The notes under the pieces are model-generated. The model saw only the letters and a program-made list of their open reading frames with translations. It did not search any database and was not told the origin of the DNA. A stretch of DNA of 39,939 nt from Nitrosomonas sp. (GTDB lineage: Bacteria; Pseudomonadota; Gammaproteobacteria; Burkholderiales; Nitrosomonadaceae): NCBI GenBank assembly GCA_021774195.1, contig JAJFJJ010000004.1:1-39939 (forward strand). The letters are read 5' to 3'. Positions 1 to 8,757 of this stretch are shown piece after piece. How positions within the stretch are numbered: position 1 is the stretch's first letter; each line of letters opens with the position of its first letter. A program made the translations under genes and the position numbers.

Positions 1-141
1 CGCCCTTCGGGTTAGCTTTTCAGCGCCACTGGCTGTGTTAGGCCTCTTGACAAGGGAGTGGCCATTGCCTGCAAGGCCTGCCTTGCCAGTAACCCTGAAA
101 AGCTAACTGTATCCTAAAATATTAAGTTGAAGGAGTACTAG
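1..141 (-). repeat. Palindromic repeat, family A, partial copy at window edge
   Basis: Read on the minus strand this matches the left half of the complete element at 14152-14420. It has the terminal sequence ctagtactccttcaactt, then gttagcttttcag, then a spacer and the inverted arm ctgaaaagctaac. The copy runs off the left edge, so its full length cannot be seen. It lies about 108 bases before the ABC-type gene and carries no convincing ORF. Confidence 0.85.
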
Positions 142-249
142 AGGCAATCAGAACAGTTACGCCAATTACTAAAAAGTTACGTTTAGAATAATCATTGCAA
201 CATATTGTTTCACCGGTTTGTTCTGGATTAGTATTATGCATACCTTATC

Positions 250-1884
250 ATGACCAGCTCACAATGCTACCTTCGTCTATTAAAATGGATCGCGCCCTAT
301 AAAACAACCTGTTATTTAGCGTTTCTGGCTATGTTCGTCATGGCGTTATCCTTAGCAATTTTTCCGTTATTGATTTTACAAGTTATTGATAACACCTTTA
401 TTGAGGAAAATCAGACGCAGGCACAATGGGCATTGTTAACAATCATTGCACTTTTTGTGATCCGTGGTGTGGCACATTTTTTTAACATTTATGCCACCAA
501 TAAACTAAGTGGGAACTTAAGTGGCGACTTACAAAAAACCTTATTTGATAAACTGCTGAACTTACCGGCTAATCATTTCAGCAACAACCAACACCAAGAA
601 ATTATTGCGACATTCACGTGTGATGTGCAACATGCGACCGAAACGCTTACTCGTCTGATCACGATTCTTATCTTGGACTCCTTGACGATTCTTGGTCTAA
701 TGATTTGTGCCCAGTTACTCAATTGGGAACTCTCGTCTCTGTTGTTTTTATTAATTCCTTTCTTGATCGTGACAATGATGACATTGCGCGGTTTTGTGGA
801 AAACCCTGATCAGCGCGTACTTAAAACCATTAAAACACTAACTCGGCATATTGTACGCGTCATTGAAAACCTCAGAATTATCTTCATGAATAGTGGTTGG
901 CCACAGGAAAGTCGTCGGTTGGAGAAAAATATCCAGGCGCGACAACAAGCGCATATGCATTTGGTTACGCTTAAGGCATTTATTCTTTCAACGTGCCAAA
1001 CGTTCATGATCTTGGCTTTAATCGCTTTGTCCTATGTCATCACGCAGCAAGTTTTCAGTCAATCACTGACATTAGCCGAGGTGAGTGCTTTAGTGGCGAC
1101 GGTGTTGTTAATGATTGCTCCCATGCGGCGTATTGCTGGAATCCCAGGCTATTTACAGCAAGGTGAGCAAGCAGCGAAAAATATTTTCTCATTGTTAGAG
1201 CAGGTGTCTAAAGAATCTGAAGCAGAGACCATGACGCACATTAATGGCGTACTGATTTTTGACAAAATTCATTTTTATTCGACTAATAAAATATCGCCGT
1301 TTTCTGATGGCATAAGTTTTGCAGTAAAACCAGGAGAAATCGTTGCATTGGTCTGCCAAAATCAGCAACAGAAGATAATGTTAATTGATTTGGTTTTAGG
1401 TTTCTCTCAACCATCTTCAGGGAAAATTCTGCTGGATAGCCAGCCATTCGAGAACATTAAATTAACAGACTTGCATCGCCATATTGCAATGATTTCAAAT
1501 AAAACGGTGTTGTTGGAAGAAACAATTGCCGGGAATATTACTTATGGCGCCAATCGATGTGCCAATGAAGCCAAGATTACTGCTGCGGCACAAGCCTCCC
1601 ACGCAATGGACTTTATTCGCCAAATGCCTGAAGGATTACAAACATCGATTGGGAAGGATAAAACAGAATTAACAGAATTACAGCGTCAACATTTGGCTAT
1701 TGCACATGGACTGCTACAGAACCCGGCGCTGCTGATTCTGGATGATGTTCCTAACAATTATTATTTTGAGAACAGGTGTTTAATGGATGCATTGAAAACT
1801 TTAATGCATGGGCGCGCCACGTTAATCATTACCGACAGTATGCCTACATGGAAGGCAATTGATCGGATTGTGAGGATATACTAA
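250..1884 (+). CDS. Degenerate ABC exporter (MsbA-like membrane plus ATPase fusion)
   Basis: This is a 544-residue half-transporter with the layout of MsbA-type exporters: a membrane domain with helices near residues 20-45, 58-80, 135-158, 160-180 and 245-295, then a nucleotide-binding domain from about 330. Every ATPase motif is altered. The Walker A glycines are replaced (CQNQQQKIM, 369-377, only K375 kept). The Q-loop Gln aligns with N417. The signature is LTELQ at 474-478 instead of LSGGQ. The Walker B catalytic Glu is D499 (LLILDD), the D-loop is NNYY, and the switch His aligns with D529. The protein stops about 35 residues short of a normal C-terminus. The frame is intact over its whole length, so it is not an ordinary decayed gene. 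Its stop overlaps the convergent wbpM-like gene by 4 bp. No clear ribosome binding site precedes the ATG. The substrate is unknown; a polysaccharide or lipid role is inferred only from its neighbours. Confidence 0.8.
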   Translation: MTSSQCYLRLLKWIAPYKTTCYLAFLAMFVMALSLAIFPLLILQVIDNTFIEENQTQAQWALLTIIALFVIRGVAHFFNIYATNKLSGNLSGDLQKTLFDKLLNLPANHFSNNQHQEIIATFTCDVQHATETLTRLITILILDSLTILGLMICAQLLNWELSSLLFLLIPFLIVTMMTLRGFVENPDQRVLKTIKTLTRHIVRVIENLRIIFMNSGWPQESRRLEKNIQARQQAHMHLVTLKAFILSTCQTFMILALIALSYVITQQVFSQSLTLAEVSALVATVLLMIAPMRRIAGIPGYLQQGEQAAKNIFSLLEQVSKESEAETMTHINGVLIFDKIHFYSTNKISPFSDGISFAVKPGEIVALVCQNQQQKIMLIDLVLGFSQPSSGKILLDSQPFENIKLTDLHRHIAMISNKTVLLEETIAGNITYGANRCANEAKITAAAQASHAMDFIRQMPEGLQTSIGKDKTELTELQRQHLAIAHGLLQNPALLILDDVPNNYYFENRCLMDALKTLMHGRATLIITDSMPTWKAIDRIVRIY

Positions 1885-3770
1885 TCATTCCAACCATTAC
1901 TGGTATATTCCGGCACCCATTTCTTTAATGTTTTACGCACCCCTTCATCACTCAATACGGAAGTGTCATTGAGCCAGATGATTAAGGCGGAAAGCCATTG
2001 CTCATCAACTTGACGCGCCTGAGCGATACGCAATTTTGTATGCGGGGTCGGCAAGGTGTTCTCACTGGCTGCTAATAATTCTTCATGTAATTTCTCACCT
2101 GACCGCAGGCCCGTAAAAACAATCCGAACTTCATCTTCCCCCAGTCCTGATAGTCGTATTAAATCATTAGCAAGATCCACTATTTTGACTGGGTCACCCA
2201 TATCCAACACAAAAATTTCACCGCCACCGACCACCCCACCCATCAAACCCGCCTGCAAAACTAGCTGCGCGGCTTCTTGGATCGACATGAAGTAGCGTGT
2301 CATTTCCGGGTGAGTTACTGTAATTGGGCCACCATTTGTGATTTGTTGTCTAAATTTAGGGATAACACTACCCGTACTGCCGAGTACATTGCCAAAACGA
2401 ACCATCACAAAACAAGTTTGATAGAATTGATTGTTCTGATTTTCTCGTTTGGAATGTGCGATTGACTGTTGTAGGGCCTGACAAACCATTTCGGCCAACC
2501 GTTTGCTGGCGCCCATGATGCTTACAGGGTTGACGGCTTTGTCAGTCGAAACCAAAACAAATTTATCGACCTCAAAATCAATCGCGGTACGTGCCAGCAC
2601 ATAGGTGCCCATGACGTTGTTCAAGACGGCTTGCCAAGCGTTATCTTGTTCCATTAATGGCACGTGTTTATAAGCCGCGGCATGAAAAACAACTGATGGC
2701 TTAAACTGAACAAAAAGTTGCGTTAGACGCGCCTTATCTTTGATGTCGCCAATAACGAAAGACAACTTGGTATCAGGAAAACGCACTAAGAATTCTTCTT
2801 GAACACCATAAAGTGCGAACTCGTTTAATTCAAAGAAAACGAGATGGTCCGGTTGAAAAGACATGATCTGTCGGCATAGTTCTGATCCGATAGAACCGCC
2901 CGCACCAGTGACTAAGATGGTTTTGTCTGTCAAAAACCCATGTAATCCTTCGTTATCCAACACAACCGGCGCTCGGCCCAATAAATCGTCTAATTCAATT
3001 TCACGTATTTGGGAGACTGATGTTTTTCCGCTGATCAAATCGACATAAGAAGGGACCGTCATTGCCTTAACACCCAACTCAGAACACATTTCTAAAGCAT
3101 GACGATGTATTTGGCGCGAAACCGACGGGATAGCGATAATCACATGACCCACATTCAATTTTTGTACCCAATGGGGTAAATCATTAATCACACCGAGAAC
3201 ACGGACACCTTGCAAACGCGTACCCAATTTTCTGGTGTCATCGTCTAGCATACCGGCGACATGCCAGTCATGGCTGCCGGCAAGGTCCTTTACCAGACTC
3301 ATGGCAGTATTGCCGGCACCGATCACCAGCACTAATTTACCCTCATAATTATCCAGACTATATAAACGTCGTTCTTTCCACGCACGGTAAATTAGTCGAC
3401 TGCCGCCCATGATGAGTAACAACAACATAGAGGCCATAAACACGACGGCAATGGGGAGTTGGGCTATCAATCCGGTGATTGACATGATCAGCGACACTAA
3501 TAGTGTCCCTGACAAGACCGCCACGAAGATGCGTTTTAAATCGGGCAAGCTGGCATAACGCCATAAACCACGGTATAAGCCCAACCATAGAAATATGCCG
3601 GCCTGAACAGGTGTAATCCAGGGCAATGCTCCGGTGATGACGGCTAGATCGGTTTGCGGGATATCAAAATCAAAGCGTAATAAATAGGCCAGCCACCATG
3701 CTGCAATAACAGCTAGAAAATCGTGGACAAATGCAATAATTGTGCGAATCACGGATTTGCTGATAAACAT
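1881..3770 (-). CDS. Membrane-bound nucleotide-sugar 4,6-dehydratase, WbpM/CapD/PglF family
   Basis: The 629-residue protein starts with about four membrane helices (residues 8-125). A Rossmann-like region follows with GAGNTA at 151, then the catalytic extended-SDR domain with TGAGGSIG at 288-295. The family active-site segments STDK (408-411) and MGASKR (419-424) are present. In this family Met usually stands where most SDR enzymes have Tyr, and this protein has the Met. Members act on UDP-GlcNAc as the first step toward diamino-trideoxy or QuiNAc/FucNAc sugars of O-antigen or capsule. The ATG lies 1 base after the stop of the sugar-1-phosphate transferase gene, so the two form an operon. 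The exact product sugar cannot be read from sequence. Confidence 0.93.
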   Translation of the reverse strand: MFISKSVIRTIIAFVHDFLAVIAAWWLAYLLRFDFDIPQTDLAVITGALPWITPVQAGIFLWLGLYRGLWRYASLPDLKRIFVAVLSGTLLVSLIMSITGLIAQLPIAVVFMASMLLLLIMGGSRLIYRAWKERRLYSLDNYEGKLVLVIGAGNTAMSLVKDLAGSHDWHVAGMLDDDTRKLGTRLQGVRVLGVINDLPHWVQKLNVGHVIIAIPSVSRQIHRHALEMCSELGVKAMTVPSYVDLISGKTSVSQIREIELDDLLGRAPVVLDNEGLHGFLTDKTILVTGAGGSIGSELCRQIMSFQPDHLVFFELNEFALYGVQEEFLVRFPDTKLSFVIGDIKDKARLTQLFVQFKPSVVFHAAAYKHVPLMEQDNAWQAVLNNVMGTYVLARTAIDFEVDKFVLVSTDKAVNPVSIMGASKRLAEMVCQALQQSIAHSKRENQNNQFYQTCFVMVRFGNVLGSTGSVIPKFRQQITNGGPITVTHPEMTRYFMSIQEAAQLVLQAGLMGGVVGGGEIFVLDMGDPVKIVDLANDLIRLSGLGEDEVRIVFTGLRSGEKLHEELLAASENTLPTPHTKLRIAQARQVDEQWLSALIIWLNDTSVLSDEGVRKTLKKWVPEYTSNGWND

Positions 3771-3771
3771 G

Positions 3772-4764
3772 TTATCCCTGTTGTGAGTGATTTAACTGAT
3801 GCCAATCAAAAGTAAACATCAGCACTAAGTATGCACCACTCCAGATTAATGCAACTTGACTTTGCACAGCAAGCGCTTGATTGCCTGCCCATAAAGCACT
3901 GGCGCCAGCGATAATCATTAATAGATAGCTTGCAAGTGCTGTATTACGATGACCAAACCCACTTTGGATAATGCGTTGATAATAATGCTCACGATGGGCC
4001 TGCCAAATTTTTTCCCCGCGTATGAAACGCTTTATTAGTGTCACAGATGCATCTGCAATGAAAGGAGAAAATATCAAAAGAGGAAGCCATAATGTCCATA
4101 AACCATCAATCCACCCCATAATACCTAATGTCGCGGCCAGGAAACCAAGTGGGATTGCACCAACATCCCCTAAAAAGATACGTGCTGGATAAAAATTATA
4201 GTAAACAAATGCTGTTGCTGCTGCGGCAATTGAAAAGTTAATCAGTGCAAATTCATGACTGCCTGCCAGTAGTGCGATTACACCATAGTAGCCAAACCCG
4301 ATGATGGTCATTCCACCAGCTAGTCCATCTGATCCATCCATAAAATTATAAAGATTAGACATCCAGATGATTGACACGAGAACCAATAATATGACTAACC
4401 AGTTGAGGCCATCCTGCCACAGAAGGAAAGAGAATATCGCTGCGGCAATACATTGTGCCAGCAGACGGTACCAAGCTGGCATTTGCTGAATATCGTCAAG
4501 CAGCGATATTGGAATCAACAAAACAATTCCCAGCCAGATTGAAAATGGTAGCGTGGCTGAGAAAAAAAGCCATGAGATCAAAACACCCAATAGCAAGCCT
4601 AGGCCACCAACTCTAGGGACCGGTACAGAGTGAAGAGAACGCGAATTGGGGTAATCCAAAACCCAATTAGTTCTCCCTTTTATTAGCCACAAAATGATAA
4701 AAAATGTGACTGCAAAAGATAATAGTGACGCTGCAACAATTGGCATAGGAAAACCCAGAATCAT
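3772..4764 (-). CDS. Undecaprenyl-phosphate sugar-1-phosphate transferase, WbpL/WecA (GT4) family
   Basis: This is a polytopic membrane protein of 330 residues with about ten helices. It shows the hallmark GT4/MraY-like cytoplasmic motifs in order: an N-terminal loop with HSVPVPRVGG, DDIQQMP, NLYNFMDGSDGLAGG, FLGDVGA, and a late HREHYYQRI loop. These enzymes move a HexNAc-1-phosphate onto undecaprenyl phosphate to start a repeat unit on the cytoplasmic face. The downstream dehydratase suggests a modified sugar such as FucNAc or QuiNAc as donor, as in WbpL systems. A second in-frame ATG six codons in (MPIVAASLL) is an equally good start, and neither has a strong ribosome binding site. Confidence 0.9.
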   Translation of the reverse strand: MILGFPMPIVAASLLSFAVTFFIILWLIKGRTNWVLDYPNSRSLHSVPVPRVGGLGLLLGVLISWLFFSATLPFSIWLGIVLLIPISLLDDIQQMPAWYRLLAQCIAAAIFSFLLWQDGLNWLVILLVLVSIIWMSNLYNFMDGSDGLAGGMTIIGFGYYGVIALLAGSHEFALINFSIAAAATAFVYYNFYPARIFLGDVGAIPLGFLAATLGIMGWIDGLWTLWLPLLIFSPFIADASVTLIKRFIRGEKIWQAHREHYYQRIIQSGFGHRNTALASYLLMIIAGASALWAGNQALAVQSQVALIWSGAYLVLMFTFDWHQLNHSQQG

Positions 4765-4806
4765 AATAAAGGGGTTGCCTGTAACAAGAATTTATACAAG
4801 ACAAGA

Positions 4807-4836
4807 CCTCTTCTTGCCAACTACGGCAAGAAGAGG
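4807..4836 (-). terminator. Strong hairpin after the aminotransferase gene
   Basis: There is a perfect 12-bp inverted repeat (cctcttcttgcc / ggcaagaagagg) with a 6-base loop. It lies 40 bases past the stop of the minus-strand aminotransferase gene and upstream of the GT4 gene. In the minus direction it is followed by tcttgtcttg, which is only moderately T-rich. It probably separates the two minus-strand units. Confidence 0.7.
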
Positions 4837-4876
4837 CTTTAGCGCATCTAAATGGCTATTTAGATACAATTGGATA

Positions 4877-6094
4877 CTACGACATTGGGTTGTCAGCGTA
4901 GTATCGATGTGCGGCAGAAGCTGCTGCACCACGCTCAAGGTTCATGCCCATGTCGGACAGTACCGTTTCCAGCGCATTCAAACAGAACAACACATTTTCA
5001 ACTTTACTAGATGTGCCCATCAGGCCAAAACGCCAGACTTTTCCGGCGAAGGCGCCAAGTCCAGCGCCGATTTCAAGACTATAATCATCCAGCAACCTGC
5101 GACGGACTTCTTTCTCATCCACACCTTCGGGAATAAAGACCGAATTGAGTTGTGGCAAGCGGTATTGCTCTTCAACCAAATAGTTAATACCCATTGTGGC
5201 GAATCCGGCTTTGAGTGCCTGGTGATTACGCTCGTGGCGTGCCCATGAATGTTCCAGCCCTTCTTCGGATAACATCAGTAGTGATTCATGCAATGCATAA
5301 AGTGCATTGGTTGGCGCGGTGTGATGGTATGTACGGGTTGATGATCCCCAATAGCCAAGCAATTGGTTCAAATCCATAAACCAGCTATGCACCTTGTCCT
5401 GACGGTTCTTAACCAAATCAGTAACGCGCTCGGAGAAGCTAACCGGTGATAATCCAGGTGGGCAAGATAAGCATTTTTGGCTACCGGAATAAATCGCATC
5501 AATACCCCATTCATCCACATAAATTGGTGAACCAGCCAATGATGTTACGGTATCTGCAATGGTCATGCAGTCATAACGACGTGCTATTTCGCACAATGTC
5601 TTGGCATCAGACAGCGCGCCAGTGGAGGTTTCAGCGTGGACAAAAGCAAGGATTTTTGCATCAGGGTTTTGTTTTAATGCATCTTCTACTTTTTGCGGGT
5701 CAACGGGTTTACCCCAATCATCATCAACCACCACTGCTGTACCACCATGGCGCTCGACGTTCTCAATCATACGTCCGCCAAATACACCATTACGGCATAC
5801 GACCACTTTATCACCGGGTACAATCATGTTTACAAAACACATTTCCATGCCCACTGAACCAGGGCCGGAGACCGAGAATGTCATCATGTTTTTGGTCTGG
5901 AAGGAATAGCGTAATAAACCTTTCATTTCATCCATCATTTCTGAAAACACAGGATCTAAGTGACCCAGTGTTGGTCGTGCCATAGCAGCCAATACACGTG
6001 GGTGGGTGTCTGATGGTCCTGGGCCCATTAAAATGCGCTGAGGTGGATAAAATGTCGTTGCTTCTTTTTCGGGACGAAAATCTTCTGTAGTCAT
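4877..6094 (-). CDS. Class V aminotransferase: serine/alanine-glyoxylate type
   Basis: The 405-residue PLP enzyme is close to the human AGT1/bacterial serine-glyoxylate aminotransferase group. It has LMGPGPSDTHPRVL near the start, D181 in the IADTVTSL segment for the PLP ring nitrogen, and the Schiff-base lysine K207 in SGSQKCLSCPPG. A C-terminal small domain follows. These enzymes transfer an amino group from Ser or Ala to glyoxylate, giving Gly. The specificity (Ser versus Ala donor) is not decided here. The gene is alone on its strand, ends in the hairpin at 4807-4836, and shares a 390-bp divergent control region with the oxidase fusion at 6485. The C-terminal tail after about residue 385 (RGAAASAAHRYYADN) is Ala-rich. 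Confidence 0.9.
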   Translation of the reverse strand: MTTEDFRPEKEATTFYPPQRILMGPGPSDTHPRVLAAMARPTLGHLDPVFSEMMDEMKGLLRYSFQTKNMMTFSVSGPGSVGMEMCFVNMIVPGDKVVVCRNGVFGGRMIENVERHGGTAVVVDDDWGKPVDPQKVEDALKQNPDAKILAFVHAETSTGALSDAKTLCEIARRYDCMTIADTVTSLAGSPIYVDEWGIDAIYSGSQKCLSCPPGLSPVSFSERVTDLVKNRQDKVHSWFMDLNQLLGYWGSSTRTYHHTAPTNALYALHESLLMLSEEGLEHSWARHERNHQALKAGFATMGINYLVEEQYRLPQLNSVFIPEGVDEKEVRRRLLDDYSLEIGAGLGAFAGKVWRFGLMGTSSKVENVLFCLNALETVLSDMGMNLERGAAASAAHRYYADNPMS

Positions 6095-6484
6095 GAACGA
6101 TCCTAAGTTAATATAAATTAATTTTTTTGGAATTTCTGGTTAATACGATGCGATAGATATAGCGAGTAAAAAAATTTCAGTTTGTGTTGCTATACGTAAA
6201 TGTAAGAAATTTTGAACCATGCATTATCATGTCATCAATAAACCAGTGTTTCCTTTTGTTAGAAATACGGATTTTAACAAGTGATTGCAAAGTTTACTAT
6301 AAACAAAATAATACATGATTAAATATCTTACTGGGTAAACTTAAAAAAAATCTATAAAATGGTGTATTTTGTTATGCCAGACTTTACTCAAGAAACCTAA
6401 GAGTCTAATCGAAAGCCCGCCAAAAATCTCGCGACTAAAAACAATCATAAACCACTGCCTGCTTGACAACCTTATAAAAATAAA
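6095..6484. promoter_or_regulatory. Divergent intergenic region, A+T-rich
   Basis: This 390-bp stretch lies between the aminotransferase (minus) and the oxidase fusion (plus). It must hold both promoters. It is strongly A+T-rich around 6100-6360. I see no convincing paired promoter hexamers and no ribosome binding site just before the ATG at 6485, so the sites are not placed. Confidence 0.4.
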
Positions 6485-8638
6485 ATGAACAAAGACAAGA
6501 AAATTCTGATTATCGGTGCTGGAATCAGCGGACTCACTACGGCAGTTTGCTTGAAAGAAAAAGGTTTTCAGGTTGTGATCGTAGCAGAAAAATTTTCTCC
6601 TAATTTGGTCAGCAATGTGGCTGGTGCCTTGTGGGAATGGCCGCCTGCAGCTTGTGGAAAACACGGCACACCGCGTTCATTGGAGCGCTCCAAAGTTTGG
6701 TGTATGGTTTCTTACCAAAGATTCAAAGCGTTGCAATCCGAGTATGGCGGTGAATCCACGGGTGTTTATCTCAGAAATGCGACTTTTTATTTTCATGACG
6801 TACTGGACGATTTACCGGAAGATTTGAACAAGATGCATGAATTGGCCGGAAGGGTGGACAACTTTAAGCGCGGTCTGGATATTATTTCCGACACGATTAA
6901 TTTGGATTCCCGGCAAAATATAAAGGATGCCTATCGCCACATGGCCCCTATGGTGGATACTGATGTCTATATGCAATGGTTATTAGCTAGGGTTCGGGAC
7001 CTGGGATGTGAAATCATCCAGCAGAAAATATCGGTCAATTTGATTGAGCATGAACAAACGTTTCTCGATCAATTTCAATGTGAAGCCATTGTTAACTGTA
7101 CTGGGCTGGGTTCTATTGAGGTTGCCAATGATGCTTCGATGTATCCTCTGAGAGGCGCACTGGTCAGGGTAAAAGATGAACAAGGTGTGATTGATGGCGC
7201 GCACTGTATTTCCCATAAGGAAACGTCCAATAGCGAACAAGATATTGTTTTTATCGTGCCTAGGGGAGATAAAAAAACAGTCATTCTGGGCGGGCTCGTC
7301 CAGATCCATCAATGGGAGCAATCCATGAGCCTCAATGATCCGATCATCAAAAGGATGTATCATGGCTGCCTTGAATTCTTACCGCCGCTACAATCGTTAC
7401 CACTGGATGATCAGCAGTCTGTACGCACGGGGCTGCGTCCTTTTACACACACCAATGTCTGTGTTGAGCATGTTCCAGCAACGCGTCTATTCTATAATTA
7501 CGGGCATGGCGGGGCAGGTGTGACGCTATCCTGGGGTTGTGCACAAGAAACAGTCGATAATATTCAGGCCCTGTTGCAACAGGAAAACCAGCAGAATATC
7601 ATCGCAGCAAACACTATCGATAATCAGAAACAGACCGTATTCTTATTACAGCATCGGACACCGATTAATTTGGATTTAAAGTTTGTTCGTGACTCGAAAT
7701 GTAATCTGGTGTTGCTCTGCAGCCGGCAAGGGTTAAACCAAATCACACCATCACAATTTGAACACTTTAATCATGTTCAAATTATCACAGACTATGATCT
7801 GCTTCATCTACTGGAATCATTTGGCAAGATTAAAACATCTTTTGGGCTGGATGCCCGAAGGTGCCGTATCGTGACTAACGACAATCGGACCATGTTAATC
7901 GCCGCAGAGATGCGCGAAGCGCTAGGCTTGACCGGTGATAAACCGAATATGATTCGCCCCCTGATTTATAAACCGGAATTGGAAAAGCAAGTAAAGGGGG
8001 AAAGATATAACATCAGCGTTATCACCATTAATGGCCGAATCGCTTATTTTGCACCTTGTAAACATGTCCATGCTTTTAATCAAGCAGCACCTGAAAACAC
8101 AATGGGTTATTTGGTCACACGAAAACAGGACGTTGAATACCCAATATTGTTTAATTTTCTGGAACAAACTTTGAATAATCTGGCGATCGGTTATCCGCCG
8201 AATCGGATGATCAATTTTGAACTTGCATTGGATGCAACGAATAATGAACCCGTTTTACTAGAAATTAATGCGCATATCCCCAATACTCTAATTTCCAAAC
8301 TGTTTGAGCGCCATCATGGTATTGCACTCAATGAATGGAATCTTCGATTGCAAATGGGTGATTTGCAAAAACCGATAGTGAAAAAACAAGTACAACAACA
8401 ATACAGCGCATTGTGTATTTATCCAAAAAAAGCAGGCATTATACGTGCCATTAAAAAGCCTCAATTTGAAAGTACAACAGAAGTTTTTTGGCGGATTTAT
8501 CCTGGTCAGGAATTGCTTGTCTCTAAGTCAGTGGATGATTATGCATTGGCCGTTTTGCTCTCAAACAGTGATTGGGGATCACTTACTCAGGATCTTGAGA
8601 CAGCGCGTTCGCAGAATTATTATAGCGTCACACCATAA
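6485..8638 (+). CDS. D-amino-acid-oxidase-like flavoprotein fused to a shortened ATP-grasp domain
   Basis: The 717-residue protein has two parts. Residues 1-360 are a complete DAO-type FAD oxidase: GAGISG at 11-16, NVAGALW at 44-50, the substrate-side GLRP at 316-319 and the FAD-binding NYGHGGAGVTLSWG at 338-351. Residues about 384-640 resemble an ATP-grasp ligase. A pre-ATP-grasp Rossmann part (LLQHRTP... to about 470) is followed by AAEMREALGLTGDKP at 473-487, the metal-site E569 (NFELALD) and E583/N585 (LLEINAH). The segment that normally carries the nucleotide-binding lysine loop, after GLTGDKP, is almost missing: the chain jumps straight to RPLIYKPELEK. The ligase may therefore be inactive or may bind another ligand. 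D-amino acid or glycine oxidation would give a keto acid or glyoxylate plus ammonia and peroxide. The neighbouring glyoxylate aminotransferase fits that, by inference only. Confidence 0.82.
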   Translation: MNKDKKILIIGAGISGLTTAVCLKEKGFQVVIVAEKFSPNLVSNVAGALWEWPPAACGKHGTPRSLERSKVWCMVSYQRFKALQSEYGGESTGVYLRNATFYFHDVLDDLPEDLNKMHELAGRVDNFKRGLDIISDTINLDSRQNIKDAYRHMAPMVDTDVYMQWLLARVRDLGCEIIQQKISVNLIEHEQTFLDQFQCEAIVNCTGLGSIEVANDASMYPLRGALVRVKDEQGVIDGAHCISHKETSNSEQDIVFIVPRGDKKTVILGGLVQIHQWEQSMSLNDPIIKRMYHGCLEFLPPLQSLPLDDQQSVRTGLRPFTHTNVCVEHVPATRLFYNYGHGGAGVTLSWGCAQETVDNIQALLQQENQQNIIAANTIDNQKQTVFLLQHRTPINLDLKFVRDSKCNLVLLCSRQGLNQITPSQFEHFNHVQIITDYDLLHLLESFGKIKTSFGLDARRCRIVTNDNRTMLIAAEMREALGLTGDKPNMIRPLIYKPELEKQVKGERYNISVITINGRIAYFAPCKHVHAFNQAAPENTMGYLVTRKQDVEYPILFNFLEQTLNNLAIGYPPNRMINFELALDATNNEPVLLEINAHIPNTLISKLFERHHGIALNEWNLRLQMGDLQKPIVKKQVQQQYSALCIYPKKAGIIRAIKKPQFESTTEVFWRIYPGQELLVSKSVDDYALAVLLSNSDWGSLTQDLETARSQNYYSVTP

Positions 8639-8656
8639 CGCTATCATTCCTCGCAG

Positions 8657-8689
8657 AAAAATTTCATATTATTCAAAAATGAAATTTTT
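8657..8689. terminator. Candidate bidirectional hairpin
   Basis: An 11-bp inverted repeat (aaaaatttcat / atgaaattttt) with an 11-base loop sits between the convergent ends of the oxidase fusion and the large membrane protein gene. It has A and T runs on both sides but an all-weak stem, so termination is plausible rather than certain. Confidence 0.45.
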
Positions 8690-8757
8690 GAAATTAAAAT
8701 AATTATTTGGCAATAACCAATTTAGTCTTATGAACTAACCATCTCAGCCTTATCACT

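Noticed and set aside
4694..5248. A 184-codon plus-strand frame.
   Set aside because: It lies antisense to the GT4 gene start, the terminator and the aminotransferase end, with no protein-like features.
5446..5985. A 179-codon plus-strand frame antisense to the aminotransferase gene.
   Set aside because: The composition (His- and Arg-rich, no domain) is that of a shadow frame. The opposite strand has a full catalytic enzyme.
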